Assembly (NCBI RefSeq): GCF_009380155.1
Contig: NZ_WHUV01000005.1
Location: forward strand, 124,001 to 188,000
Reading direction: 5' to 3'
DNA from: Pseudomonas piscis
Lineage (GTDB): Bacteria > Pseudomonadota > Gammaproteobacteria > Pseudomonadales > Pseudomonadaceae
DNA: 64,000 bases
Shown here: piece after piece, positions 43,507 to 52,656 of the stretch
Position numbering within the stretch: the stretch's first letter is position 1
How the letters are laid out: each line of letters begins with the position of its first letter
Position numbers and translations under genes: made by a program
The notes under the pieces: generated by a model
Seen by the model: only the letters and a program-made list of their open reading frames with translations
Databases searched by the model: none
Told to the model about the DNA's origin: nothing

Positions 43507-45156
43507 CTAGCCGCCAGCGACAGCACCGAAGGCCAGGTCGCCCAGCTCGGCGTCGCTCACAGGTAGCGCGGAGGGCACCAGCGGTTGCTGGATGAACAAC
43601 TGCAGCGCAGTCCAGCCGCTGGCGTCCGACTTGCGGACCTGGCGCCATATCGCCGCCTCCAGCAACAACACCGCCTGGCAGGTTCGCGCCATGCCCCAGG
43701 CCAGGCGTCGGCCATCCCTTTCTTCGGCTGCGCCGGCCAATTGCCGCAATGCTTGGCAGGCCTGGCGAATCGGCCCTACGACAGGCGCCGCAGCAGCACC
43801 GGCCGACACTAGGCGCCGCTCGATATCGGCCAGAAAGACCGCGCCAAGATCAGTACCGTGCAAGGCCCGCAGCACATCGTGGGCCAACACCGACGTGGTG
43901 CCTTCCCAGATGCAGTGAACGTGCACATTGCGCAGCACTCGGGCAATCCCCGTGTCTTCCAGGTAACCGGCCCCTCCGAAGCTCTCGACCAGCTCGCTGG
44001 CGGCCCAGATACTCTGTCGCGCACAGGCAAGCTTGCTCAATGGCGCCAGCAGGCGAGCCAGGCCGGACGCATCCTGGCCCTGTTCATGCCGGCCGAGGGC
44101 CAGCGCAGTTTCAAAATTCAGCGCGAGCATCGCTTCGTACTCGGCGCCGATCCGTGCGAGCCACTGGCGATGCAACGGCTGGTCCCGCAACCACTGGCCA
44201 AATACCCGACGCTTGCCCGCATAGTCACGAGCCATCATCAATAGATGCCCAACCCCCGCTGGGCCGCCCCAGGAAGCCCACAACCGCGCAACGTTGAGCA
44301 GGTCGGCGATCTTGCCCACACCCCGGTCGAGTCCGCCCACCGGCCGGGCGATCGTGCCTTGCAGATCCACCTCGGCGGTAGCCAGGGCGCGAGTGCCGAG
44401 CTTGTCCTTCAGGCGCCGGACATGAATGTGGTTCCACTGGCCATCAGGCTGGCGCAACTCCAGCAGAAATAGCGCCAGGCTCTTGCTGCCGGGTGCTTCG
44501 CCTTCGGGCCGGGCCAGTGCCAGCGCCACCTGCGAGGTCGCGGCCGAAGTGAACCATTTGGTGCCACTCAATGCCCAGGTGCCGTCGCCGAGGGGGCGCG
44601 CGATGGTGGAAGCCTGGCCGATGTCGGAACCGCCCTCCTTCTCGGTCATCCACTGGCCGCAGGTCCACCCCTGGTCACGGGCCAACAGGTGCGGCAGATA
44701 GTGTGCGGCGAGATCGGCATCGTGCAGCGACAATAAACGTACCGCGCCATCGGTCATCACCAGCGGGCACGCCGCTACGGCCCCGGCCCCTTCGTAGAGG
44801 TTGACCAGACCGGCCTGGACCACTCGCGAGAATTGCGCGTAGGGCGCCTCGTAGGGCAACGCGACCAACCCCTCTTCTTGCCCGGTCGCCACCAGGCGAT
44901 CCCAGGCGCCATCGACCTCGATGCGATCTACCCGATGTCCCCACGCGTCATAGGGCACATGGCGCGGTTCATTGCGCTCCGCCGCCTCGGCCAAGCGTGG
45001 AATCTCATCCACCGCTCGCTCGCCCATCCGCGCCAGGTCCGGACTCGCCATGGCGAAGATATCCGGCGGTAGCAGGCGCTCCAGGGCATAGCGCAACGTA
45101 CGGTCGCTATGGAAACGGTTGGAAAAGACAGGGGAAGGCTGGATGAACTCGCACAT
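43507..45156 (-). CDS. AidB-like acyl-CoA dehydrogenase
   Basis: A 549-residue flavoprotein of the acyl-CoA dehydrogenase superfamily, longer than the usual 380-400 residues and matching the AidB subgroup. Visible motifs are GQWMTEKEGGSDIGQ, GTKWFTSAATS (FAD contact), YAGKRRVFGQWLRDQPLHRQWLA and CIWEGTTSVLAHDVLRALHG near the flavin-binding C terminus. ATG at 45156 behind AAGGAG; a frame open to 45192 is not needed. It lies 57 bases after the TetR gene on the same strand. Oxidation of an acyl-CoA is expected, but AidB-type proteins can have other roles. Confidence 0.88.
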   Translation of the reverse strand: MCEFIQPSPVFSNRFHSDRTLRYALERLLPPDIFAMASPDLARMGERAVDEIPRLAEAAERNEPRHVPYDAWGHRVDRIEVDGAWDRLVATGQEEGLVALPYEAPYAQFSRVVQAGLVNLYEGAGAVAACPLVMTDGAVRLLSLHDADLAAHYLPHLLARDQGWTCGQWMTEKEGGSDIGQASTIARPLGDGTWALSGTKWFTSAATSQVALALARPEGEAPGSKSLALFLLELRQPDGQWNHIHVRRLKDKLGTRALATAEVDLQGTIARPVGGLDRGVGKIADLLNVARLWASWGGPAGVGHLLMMARDYAGKRRVFGQWLRDQPLHRQWLARIGAEYEAMLALNFETALALGRHEQGQDASGLARLLAPLSKLACARQSIWAASELVESFGGAGYLEDTGIARVLRNVHVHCIWEGTTSVLAHDVLRALHGTDLGAVFLADIERRLVSAGAAAAPVVGPIRQACQALRQLAGAAEERDGRRLAWGMARTCQAVLLLEAAIWRQVRKSDASGWTALQLFIQQPLVPSALPVSDAELGDLAFGAVAGG

Positions 45157-45213
45157 GATGCTCTCCTTCGCTGCACCAGCGCCGGACGCCAAGCGCCCGA
45201 TGGTCTCAGCGGG

Positions 45214-45945
45214 TCAGGTCTTGCCGGGGTTCGTCTTGGAGGTCCGTGTCGCCCTTGTTTTGCCAGGTGTTGCCGGGGTGGATCGCGGCGCCTTCCGGGC
45301 ACCGCTGGAACGGGTCGATGCGCCTTGCGTCGCGGCGCCGTGGCTCTGCACCGCCGCCAGGCAGAAGCCGACGATATCATCGACCACTCGTTGAGCCGCG
45401 CGCCTGGAGAGAATGCCCAGGGCCAAGGGCCCGATCATCGCTTCGGCCAAGGCGCCGACGATGGCTGCCGCGCTGGTGTGGGCGCTCTGCACCCGAAACT
45501 CGCCGGTCTCGATGCCGTCCTCGATGACCGTGGCGAAAATCGCACGGTAGGGCTCGCGAAAGCGCAAGCGATCTTCATCGATCACCGGCGCCACCGGTTC
45601 GGCCAGCAGCGCCCACGCCAGGCGTGGCCGGCTCAACGCGCGATGGGAGAAGGTACGGATGACCGCGGCCAGGCGCTCGGCCGCCGCGCTTTCGATAGCG
45701 GCAGCCGCTGCGCAAGCATCGATCTCACGCTGGGAGGCACGTCGGAAAACCTCGTCGAACAGGTCGGTCTTCGAGGGAAAGTACTGGTACAGCAGGCCGG
45801 TGGATACTTGGGCAAGCCCTGCCACCAACGGCATGGTGGTGCCGCCGTAACCATGTTCAGCGACCAGGTCGAGCGCCGCCAGCACGATACGTTCCCGCGT
45901 CTGGGCCAGGCGCTCCTCGACCTTCGTTGTGCGTCGATATGACAT
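45214..45945 (-). CDS. TetR-family regulator
   Basis: A 243-residue regulator with an N-terminal TetR helix-turn-helix (RERIVLAALDLVAEHGYGGTTMPLVAGLAQVSTGLLYQYFPSKTDLFDEVF, about 17-65), a helical ligand-binding domain, and an odd basic Ser/Thr/Pro/Lys-rich tail of about 35 residues (from QGASTRSSGARK to the end). It is divergent from the Rieske oxygenase operon at 46081 and upstream of the acyl-CoA dehydrogenase, so it probably represses both. The charged tail is unusual in TetR proteins and may reflect a shifted stop. Confidence 0.88.
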   Translation of the reverse strand: MSYRRTTKVEERLAQTRERIVLAALDLVAEHGYGGTTMPLVAGLAQVSTGLLYQYFPSKTDLFDEVFRRASQREIDACAAAAAIESAAAERLAAVIRTFSHRALSRPRLAWALLAEPVAPVIDEDRLRFREPYRAIFATVIEDGIETGEFRVQSAHTSAAAIVGALAEAMIGPLALGILSRRAAQRVVDDIVGFCLAAVQSHGAATQGASTRSSGARKAPRSTPATPGKTRATRTSKTNPGKT

Positions 45946-45953
45946 GCAAGAAT

Positions 45954-45967
45954 TGAATCACAGTTCA
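45954..45967. promoter_or_regulatory. Inverted repeat, candidate TetR operator
   Basis: TGAA-TCACAG-TTCA lies nine bases upstream of the TetR start in the divergent promoter facing the Rieske oxygenase gene. The arms are only four bases, so support is modest. Confidence 0.3.
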
Positions 45968-46080
45968 TTTTTTGTAGCAATCGACGTCCCGCCCGCAGTA
46001 CGCTGACCGTCCCCTTTATCCCGATGCAGTTGAACGCAGTTCCATTCCATGTGCCCGAAGCCCGGGCAAGGAGACGGTTT

Positions 46081-47061
46081 ATGCGCAGACTCGGCGATGC
46101 AGCGCTCGGCTTTGGCTGGTTCCAGGCAGGCTACAGCGAAGATCTTCAACAAGGGGACGTTCAGCCACTGCGAGCCATGGGGCGGGAGTTCGTCCTGTGG
46201 CGCGACGACAGCGGCCAGGCCCATGTCATGGACGCCTACTGCCCCCACCTTGGTACGCACCTGGGCCATGGCGGCAGGGTGTATGGCGACACCTTGCGCT
46301 GCCCCTTCCATGGCTGGCGCTTCGACGCAGCGGGTGGCTACCGCGAGATTCCCTACAGCAATAATCCACGCCTGGAACGACACCGGCTCAAGGCCTGGCC
46401 GCTGATGGAGCGCAACGGGCTGATCATGGTGTGGTGGCATCCAGGCGACACGCCTCCAACTTTCGATGTACCCCACCTGCATGAGCACCAGAACCCGGCC
46501 TGGTCACGCTATCGACGCCAGCGCTGGGAAGTGGACACTATCTGGCAGGAGGTCCAGGAAAATATCGTCGATACCACCCACTTTCACTACCTGCACGGCG
46601 TAGCGACATTGGCGCGGCTTGAACGCTTCGATCCCATCGGCCCGACATTGCACGTCGATATACGACATGAATTCAACACACCCCGCGGGAAACAGTCTGG
46701 CTTCTTGCAGACGTCACTGTATGGCCCCTACTTCGCCGTGGTGCGATTTCGCATCGGCGACCTTGCCGAAATTGTGTTCGTCGATTCCGTGGTGCCGGTC
46801 GAGCCCGGCCGTGTCACCGTCACGTTCAGCTTGATGGCACGCCTGCAAGGTATCGATGCACCTGACATGAGCCTGGCATTGGTGGATGAAGCCATCGACC
46901 AGGTCAGCCAGGATGTACCGATCTGGGAACACAAGGTGCGCTGGAAGCGCCCCGGCCTTGCCGAAGGTGATGGCCCGATCATGGGGTTCCGTCGTTGGGC
47001 GGCGCAGTTCGACCTGGCAGGACACATTCCACAAACGCCCTGCGAGATAGCCCATGCATGA
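46081..47061 (+). CDS. Rieske non-haem iron oxygenase, KshA-like
   Basis: A 326-residue oxygenase component. The Rieske cluster ligands are in YCPHLGTHLG and CPFHGWRFD. The mononuclear iron motif is ENIVDTTHFHYLHG. The layout (GFGWFQAGYSEDLQQGDVQPLRAMG start; VWWHPG) resembles KshA 3-ketosteroid 9-alpha-hydroxylase and related enzymes acting on large hydrophobic substrates. The start is ATG 46081 with AAGGAG eight bases upstream; the frame is open to 46024 without a ribosome site. It overlaps the thioesterase gene by eight bases. No ferredoxin reductase is encoded next to it. Substrate unknown; a steroid-like or acyl substrate is a guess. Confidence 0.85.
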   Translation: MRRLGDAALGFGWFQAGYSEDLQQGDVQPLRAMGREFVLWRDDSGQAHVMDAYCPHLGTHLGHGGRVYGDTLRCPFHGWRFDAAGGYREIPYSNNPRLERHRLKAWPLMERNGLIMVWWHPGDTPPTFDVPHLHEHQNPAWSRYRRQRWEVDTIWQEVQENIVDTTHFHYLHGVATLARLERFDPIGPTLHVDIRHEFNTPRGKQSGFLQTSLYGPYFAVVRFRIGDLAEIVFVDSVVPVEPGRVTVTFSLMARLQGIDAPDMSLALVDEAIDQVSQDVPIWEHKVRWKRPGLAEGDGPIMGFRRWAAQFDLAGHIPQTPCEIAHA

Positions 47062-47860
47062 CATTCATCCCGACGACTGCATCTTCATCCAGGAGACCGG
47101 TTCGGCCTGGCGTGCCACCGAACTCGCCCGTGGCCCATGGGATTCGCGGGCCCAACATGGCGGCGCGCCTTGCGGGCTGCTGGCCCACCTGGTCGAGTCC
47201 GCACCGAGCGAAACCGGTTGGCAACTGGCACGGCTGACAGTGGAACTGCTCCGACCGGTGCCCATCGACAGGTTGGAGACGGACGTGACACTCGAAACTG
47301 GCCGAGCCAGTGCGCGGGTCGAAATCACCCTCTGCGCCAATGGCAAGCGGGTGGCCAGGGCCCATGGGCTACTGGTACGCGCCGGTACCCTTGCGCTGCC
47401 GTCCGACCTGCCACGTGCCGCGATCGACAGGCTGCCGCCTCCCGAGGATTGCCCGCGCCCGTTGCGCATCCCCGGCCTGCCCGAAGTGCGCTCTTTCTAC
47501 TACACGGCGATGGAGGGACGGGTCGCAGGTGGCGACCCTGCCCAACCTGGCCCGGCAGCGGCCTGGCTACGCCTGAAGGTGCCGCTGGTGGCCGGTGTCG
47601 CGACCTCGGCGGCGATGCGGATCGCGGCGGCCGCCGACTTCGGCAATGGCCTGAGCTGGGTGCTGCCGGCGGACCGTTTTGCGTTCGCCAATGCCGACCT
47701 GTCGCTGCATCTCGCACGACCGCCATCGGGCGAGTGGATCGGTTTGCAGGCCTCGACCTCGATCGTCTCCAGCGGTTGTGGCCAGACCATTACCCAGCTG
47801 TACGACACCCAGGGCCCCTGCGGTGTCGCGGTACAGAGCCTGCTGATCATGCCGCGCTGA
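47054..47860 (+). CDS. Thioesterase family protein (TesB-like hotdog)
   Basis: A 268-residue protein with double-hotdog acyl-CoA thioesterase features: GPWDSRAQHGGAPCGLLAHLVE at the N terminus and LTVELLRPVPIDRLETDVTLETGRASARVEITL in the first domain. The second domain ends ASTSIVSSGCGQTITQLYDTQGPCGVAVQSLLI, the usual TesB-type closing segment. It would hydrolyse a CoA thioester. It is translationally coupled to the Rieske oxygenase, so the pair probably works on the same acyl-CoA-linked compound. Confidence 0.85.
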   Translation: MHDIHPDDCIFIQETGSAWRATELARGPWDSRAQHGGAPCGLLAHLVESAPSETGWQLARLTVELLRPVPIDRLETDVTLETGRASARVEITLCANGKRVARAHGLLVRAGTLALPSDLPRAAIDRLPPPEDCPRPLRIPGLPEVRSFYYTAMEGRVAGGDPAQPGPAAAWLRLKVPLVAGVATSAAMRIAAAADFGNGLSWVLPADRFAFANADLSLHLARPPSGEWIGLQASTSIVSSGCGQTITQLYDTQGPCGVAVQSLLIMPR

Positions 47861-48001
47861 AGGTTCATGGGCAGCCGTGTGGATTCGTGGGGACCTAAAG
47901 ACTTCGTAAAAACTGCCGCACCCTGGCTGCCAGCCGGCCGTGAATACGCTTGAATGGAAGCTGAGCCGGGCCGCTGGCGCCCGCCTGTCCTGGAGAAGCC
48001 C

Positions 48002-48451
48002 ATGGGCAACTTGGCCATGCACCTGCAGGAGGAGGACATCCTCCTTGCCGTCAATCCGTCGAACAAGCACCGGTTGTTCCAGCAGATCGGCCAGCATATG
48101 CAACATACCTGGCAGTTGCCGGGCGACTGGGTGGCCGCGAGCCTGGCCCGTCGCGAGGAGGCCGGCAGTACCGCCATCGGAGCGGGCGTGGCCCTGCCCC
48201 ATGCGCGGCTGGAGGAACTGGACGCGATCCACGTCCTGTATCTGCGCCCCCAGGCGCCCATGGCCTTCGCCGCCCCCGACCAGCAGCCGGTGCGCGACAT
48301 CCTGGTGCTGCTGGTACCGGCCCCTGCCGAGCAGTCGCACCTGGATCTCTTGGCCGAAACCGCCCGGCTGTTCGCCGACCAGCGCTTCCGGCAGGCCCTG
48401 CACGACTGCCGTGAGGCGCGCCAGGTCAAGCAGCTGTTCGACCGCTGGTAG
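48002..48451 (+). CDS. PTS EIIA (fructose/nitrogen-type) domain protein
   Basis: A 149-residue single EIIA type-2 domain: ALARREEAGSTAIGAGVALPHARL carries the phosphorylatable histidine H67, and PVRDILVLLVPAPAEQSHLDLLAETARLF completes the fold. ATG at 48002 follows GGAGAAG. It resembles PtsN, but the usual rpoN/hpf/rapZ neighbours are absent, so it is an orphan paralogue, possibly a phosphate-responsive regulator. Function not established. Confidence 0.85.
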   Translation: MGNLAMHLQEEDILLAVNPSNKHRLFQQIGQHMQHTWQLPGDWVAASLARREEAGSTAIGAGVALPHARLEELDAIHVLYLRPQAPMAFAAPDQQPVRDILVLLVPAPAEQSHLDLLAETARLFADQRFRQALHDCREARQVKQLFDRW

Positions 48452-48454
48452 CCT

Positions 48455-48474
48455 GCCGGGCGCTAAGGCCCGGC
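48455..48474. terminator. Hairpin between convergent genes, possible bidirectional terminator
   Basis: GCCGGGC and GCCCGGC form a perfect 7-bp stem with a six-base loop between the convergent EIIA and molbindin genes. No T-tract follows on either strand, so termination is uncertain. Confidence 0.35.
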
Positions 48475-48493
48475 GAGCCTACCGGCGGGTGTT

Positions 48494-48922
48494 TCAGGCC
48501 GGTACGCCGAGGATGATGTGCGAGGCCTTGATCACCGCAGTGGCGCTGACGCCCGGGGCCAGGCCCAGTTCATCCACGGCATCGCGGGTGACGATGGAGT
48601 AGACGCGGCTGCCACCGCTGAGCTCGAGCACCACCTCGGCATTGACCGCACCGTCGGTGACGCTGATCACCCGGCCTTGCAGGCAGTTACGGGCAGACAG
48701 GCGAATGCCTTCGGCGTCGGTCATCAGCATCACCCACGGTGCCTTGACCAGGGCCAGGGCCTCGGTGCCCAGGGCGATCCCAAGGCTGCGCAGGCTTTGC
48801 AGGGTCACCACCGCCACCAGTTGCTCGCCGCCTTCGAGCGACAGCACCACCTCGGCATTCACCGAACCCTCTTCAACCTGGCTGACCCGGCCTTTGAACA
48901 CGTTGCGCGCACTGACTTTCAT
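48494..48922 (-). CDS. Molybdate-binding protein with two Mop domains (molbindin)
   Basis: A 142-residue protein made of two tandem Mop/TOBE repeats (about 3-66 and 74-137): SARNVFKGRVSQVEEGSVNAEVVL and SARNCLQGRVISVTDGAVNAEVVL are near copies. This is the ModG-type cytoplasmic molybdate store or buffer. ATG at 48922 behind AAGGAAAG; a frame open to 49012 lacks a ribosome site. No mod transport genes are adjacent. Confidence 0.9.
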   Translation of the reverse strand: MKVSARNVFKGRVSQVEEGSVNAEVVLSLEGGEQLVAVVTLQSLRSLGIALGTEALALVKAPWVMLMTDAEGIRLSARNCLQGRVISVTDGAVNAEVVLELSGGSRVYSIVTRDAVDELGLAPGVSATAVIKASHIILGVPA

Positions 48923-49042
48923 CGAGACTTTCCTTGCTTGATTTCCAGGGTGGATATTGGCCAGGAATGATCCGCGGCCCGTTGTGTAGAAACAACCATA
49001 GCGCGCTGTCATCCGGACCGTACCCCGCTTACCTGCCTGGCT

Positions 49043-50353
49043 TCAGCCTTGCTCCTGCAAGTGCTCCATGAAGGTACTGGCGCTATAGCGCTCGCGGAAC
49101 AGCCCGGCCTGGACCAACAGCGGCACGACCTGTTCAAGGAAGATCTGCATCGAGCGGATCGAGCCGCCCGGGGCGGCGATGAAGCCGTCCATGGCGCCGG
49201 CCTCGGCCCAGTCGGCGATCTGTTCGAAGGCATCCTCGGCGGTGCCGATCACTTGCCAGTGGGCTGCGGAAATCACCTCTGGACGCAGCAACAGCTCGTC
49301 CAGGCGCAAGGTCTCGCGCTCGATCAAGCGCCGCAGCAGGTTGGTATGGGTACGACTGCCGGGGTTGGACGACGGCGGCGGCAGGTCCGCCGCGCTCACC
49401 AGGCGATCCAGTGGCCAGTCGCTGAGGTCCAGGCCGATGGTCTGCTTGATGGAGGCGAACTTGCGGCTGTTGTCCGGGTTGCCGTGAGTCTGCATGAACA
49501 GCTGGCGCGCCTCTTCCCGGGTCGGCGCCAGGTACAGGCTCAGGCCCGGCAGCAAGCGGATATCGCGCGGGTCCCGGCCATGGCTCAACGCCCGTCGGGA
49601 CAGGTCGTGGCGCAGTTCCAGGGCGGCTTCCTTGTCCGGGGTCGGGGCGAACACCAGGTCGGCCACCGAAGCGGCGAAATCACGGCCGGTGTCCGAGGCG
49701 CCAGCCTGTACCAGCGGGATTCGCGGCCCGGGATAGGCCGGCAGGTTCAGCGGGCCACGCACCTTGAAATGCGTCCCCTCATGCTCCACCGGATGCACCT
49801 GGGAGCGATCGGCGTAGCGACCGTTCTCGCGGTCGATCAACAGCGCGGCGGACGGGTAGCTGGCCCAGAGCTCATGCACCAGGCTGGTGAACTCCGCGGC
49901 CCGGGCGTAGCGCTCGTCGGCGCCGGGCATGGCCTCCAGGCCGAAGTTCTCGTGGCCTTGCAGCGCGGTGACGATGTTCCAGCCCGCGCGGCCATTGCTC
50001 ACCCAGTGCAGCGATTGCAACTGGCGCGCCACCACGTAGGGCGGGAAAAAGGTGGTGGACACCGTGGAAACCAGGCCGATATGCCGGGTCTCCCGGGCCA
50101 CTGCCGCCAGCAGCACGGTGGGGTCGAGGCTGGCGAAACCCGAGCCGCTTTCCAGGCCGTCCATGTTCAGGTAGCTGACGTCCGGACGAAACACGAAATC
50201 CAGGTGGGCGGCCTCCGAGCGCTTGGCGATGTCCACGGCGAAATCGCAGCTGTAGATGCCCTCGATGTTGCTGTCCGGCTGGCGCCAGGCATCGCCGCTG
50301 AGCCAAGTGGGCGCCAGGGACATGCCGATGTGCAGGCGTTTGCGGTTACTCAT
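49043..50353 (-). CDS. LLM-class flavin-dependent monooxygenase (NtaA/SnaA/DszA group)
   Basis: A 436-residue FMNH2-dependent monooxygenase (RKRLHIGMSLAPTWLSGDAWRQPDS; SNGRAGWNIVTALQGHENFGLEAMPGADERYARAAEF; PGPRIPLVQAGASDTGRDFAA), the signature run of the nitrilotriacetate/DszA family. It needs a flavin reductase encoded elsewhere. It lies 63 bases downstream of the interrupted TonB receptor on the same strand, so both were probably one operon. That pairing suggests oxidation of an imported organosulfur, chelator or siderophore-like compound. Substrate unknown. Confidence 0.88.
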   Translation of the reverse strand: MSNRKRLHIGMSLAPTWLSGDAWRQPDSNIEGIYSCDFAVDIAKRSEAAHLDFVFRPDVSYLNMDGLESGSGFASLDPTVLLAAVARETRHIGLVSTVSTTFFPPYVVARQLQSLHWVSNGRAGWNIVTALQGHENFGLEAMPGADERYARAAEFTSLVHELWASYPSAALLIDRENGRYADRSQVHPVEHEGTHFKVRGPLNLPAYPGPRIPLVQAGASDTGRDFAASVADLVFAPTPDKEAALELRHDLSRRALSHGRDPRDIRLLPGLSLYLAPTREEARQLFMQTHGNPDNSRKFASIKQTIGLDLSDWPLDRLVSAADLPPPSSNPGSRTHTNLLRRLIERETLRLDELLLRPEVISAAHWQVIGTAEDAFEQIADWAEAGAMDGFIAAPGGSIRSMQIFLEQVVPLLVQAGLFRERYSASTFMEHLQEQG

Positions 50354-50416
50354 CTGTTGCCAATCTCCTGTAGGGGAATGAGGCCGGCGGCCCGGGCAGG
50401 CGCCGCCGGGGCCGGG

Positions 50417-52501
50417 TCAGAAAGCGCCCTTGATACCGATACCGAGGGTGCGAGGCTGGGTCATGCTGGCTTCGGTGCCGCCGATGCCGCGGTTCTCTTG
50501 CATGTAGGTCGGGGAACGGTCGTCGAACACATTCTTGACGTAGCCGTAGAGCTGGACCTGGTCGTTGAAGCGATAGCTCATGCGGGCGTCGGTGAGGGTG
50601 TAGGGCTTGACCGAATAGCTGGAGGTGTTGGCCACGTCGGAGTAGTAGCCGTCCAGGTAGCGCACCTGGGCATTGAGGTTCAGGCGCTCGGTGATGTCCC
50701 AGCTGGGGCCGAAGCTCAGGGTGTAGCCCGGCGAGCGGGCGAACTCGTTGTGGGCTTAACCGGCGTTGCTGGAAATCTTGTCGATGCGGGTGCGCAAGGT
50801 ACCGGCACTGGCCTTGAGCCGCAGGTTGTCCAGCAGGCGGTAATCGAAGTCCAGCTCCAGGCCGTAGGCATGGGCCTTCTCGGCGTTGATGGTGTAGGAC
50901 TGCGCCACGCCCGGGGAGATCACTACCGGGATGTTGTACTGGGCATCCTTGAAATCCATGTAGAACAGGTTGGTGTTGATCAGCAGCCGGTCGTCCAGCA
51001 GGCTGGCTCGGCTGAACAGCTCATAGTTCCAGATCGACTCTTCCTTGAAGTACGCCCACTGCCGGGTACTCAGGTTCAGCGACACGCCGCCGGGGTTGTA
51101 GCCACGGCTGACCATGGCGCCCACGGTCCACTGCGCGGTCGCGGCGTAGGCCAGGGACACCTTGGGCAGCAGCGCCGAGAAGGTCTTGTCGTAGTTCAGC
51201 GCCCGTGGCGCCAGCACCGAGTTGCCATCGCGCTCGACATGGTCCTGCTGGTAGCGCAAGCCTGTGCTCAGGGTCCACAAATCGCTCAGGCGGTAATGCA
51301 GCTCGCCGAAGATCCCGAGGTTGGTCTTGGTGTCATCGAACACCGAGCGGCCACGCAGGTTCAGGCTTTCATCGGTGCGGGTGCGAGCGTAGTAGACACC
51401 GCCCATGCCGCTGAACACATCCTGCTGCTCGCCGAAGCTCAGGCGGGTTTCGTTGGAGCCGTTCCTCTGGCGGATATCCGCATCGCCCTCGCCTGCCGCC
51501 CCGGTAACCCGGTGCACCGAAGACAGCGAGTACTGCGCCTGGTTGTGCAGCTTGAGGCCGCCGCCCAGCTCATAGGACACATCGAGGATGCTGGTGTTGG
51601 TGTCCTGCTCCCAGGACGGCATGGTGGTGGAGCGGTGGTTGAGCTTGTGGAACGGCGCGGTGGCCGCTTCCTGGGTCGGTCGGTTGCTGTCGGTGTGGGA
51701 GAAGGTGAACTTGCTTTCCAGGCCGGGGATGTCCGTGGGCAACCACAACAGCTTGGCCCGGGCATTGAGGTTACGAAAATCCTGGTCGGTCTTGCTGCCC
51801 TGGAAACGCGGGTTGTCGTAGTCGATGAAGGTATCGCGAGCCGAGTAGTCCACCGCCAGGCGCCCGGCGAAATCCTCGGCCAATGGCCCGGACACCGCCA
51901 CCGAGCTGCGACGCGAATGGTAGCTGCCGATCTCGGCCTGGTAGGCCGCCTCGGGGACGAAGGTCGGGTCCTTGGTGTTGACGATGATCGCCCCGGCGAT
52001 GGCGTTGGCGCCCTGGGAAGTGGTCTGCGGCCCGCGGAAGACTTCGATGCTGTCCACGTCCCAGACCGAGGTCGCGCCGAAGAACATCTCGTTGTAGTTC
52101 AGGTAGTGGCCATCGAGGTTGATGGTGGCCCGTGGCACGGTGCCGCCCCAGAACACGTTCTGCCCGTTGTTCGGGCCCTGGGTGTCCTGGCCACGAATGA
52201 TCGGCGCGCCCACCGAGTCGGTGTAGATCACGTTGGGCGTGCCGTTGATCACCTCTGCCACCGACGCATCGCCGGACTTGCTGCGTTCGATATCACGGTC
52301 GGTGATCACCGAAACCGACGACGCGGTGTTCTTCAGGTCTCGCTCGAGTTTTTCCCCCGTGACCACCAGCGACTCCAGGGCCAGGCTGCCCTTCTGTTCG
52401 CCCTTGGTCTCTGTCTCGGCCAGCGCCGAGGGCGCCGCCAGCAGGCTCGACAGGGTGAGAACGCCAATACCGTGACTCAATGTGCGATGCGTAAGGGCCA
52501 T
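50417..52501 (-). pseudogene. TonB-dependent receptor interrupted by one in-frame stop codon
   Basis: A signal peptide (LSHGIGVLTLSSLLAAPSALA), plug (SVSVITDRDIERS; VEVFRGPQTTSQGANAIAGAI) and most of a barrel run from 52501 to a TAA at 50756-50758. The same frame then continues without break (AHNEFARSPGYTLSFGPSW) through the last strands to the proper C-terminal phenylalanine (GIGIKGAF) at 50417. No frameshift is present, so a single substitution (for example from TAC or CAA) explains it. The first 582 residues alone lack the final strands and should not fold in the outer membrane. The start is ATG 52501 behind GGAGG. Its likely ligand is an iron chelate, given the Fur-like site upstream and the fep genes nearby. 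Confidence 0.85.
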
Positions 52502-52519
52502 CAAGGCCTCCCTCCAAAT

Positions 52520-52538
52520 GAGAATGATCCTCTTTCAC
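52520..52538. promoter_or_regulatory. Fur-like box upstream of the interrupted receptor
   Basis: GAGAATGATCCTCTTTCAC matches 13 of 19 Fur consensus positions and starts 19 bases before the receptor ATG. It is among the best Fur matches in the window. Confidence 0.55.
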
Positions 52539-52574
52539 GATTAGGCTATCACGCTGATATCAAATTCCTCAATA

Positions 52575-52588
52575 CAGAATTAATTCTG
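52575..52588. promoter_or_regulatory. Perfect palindrome, candidate IclR operator (site 1)
   Basis: CAGAATTAATTCTG is a perfect 14-bp palindrome in the divergent promoter of the receptor and IclR genes. Its flanks continue as TTTTGCAGAATT on the minus strand, identical to the site in the fepC/fepB promoter at 54401. Confidence 0.6.
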
Positions 52589-52656
52589 CAAAACGGAATA
52601 GGTTGTATTCGATATGCAGGCACAACCCGCCCCGACAACGCCAGGGAACCGCTATC

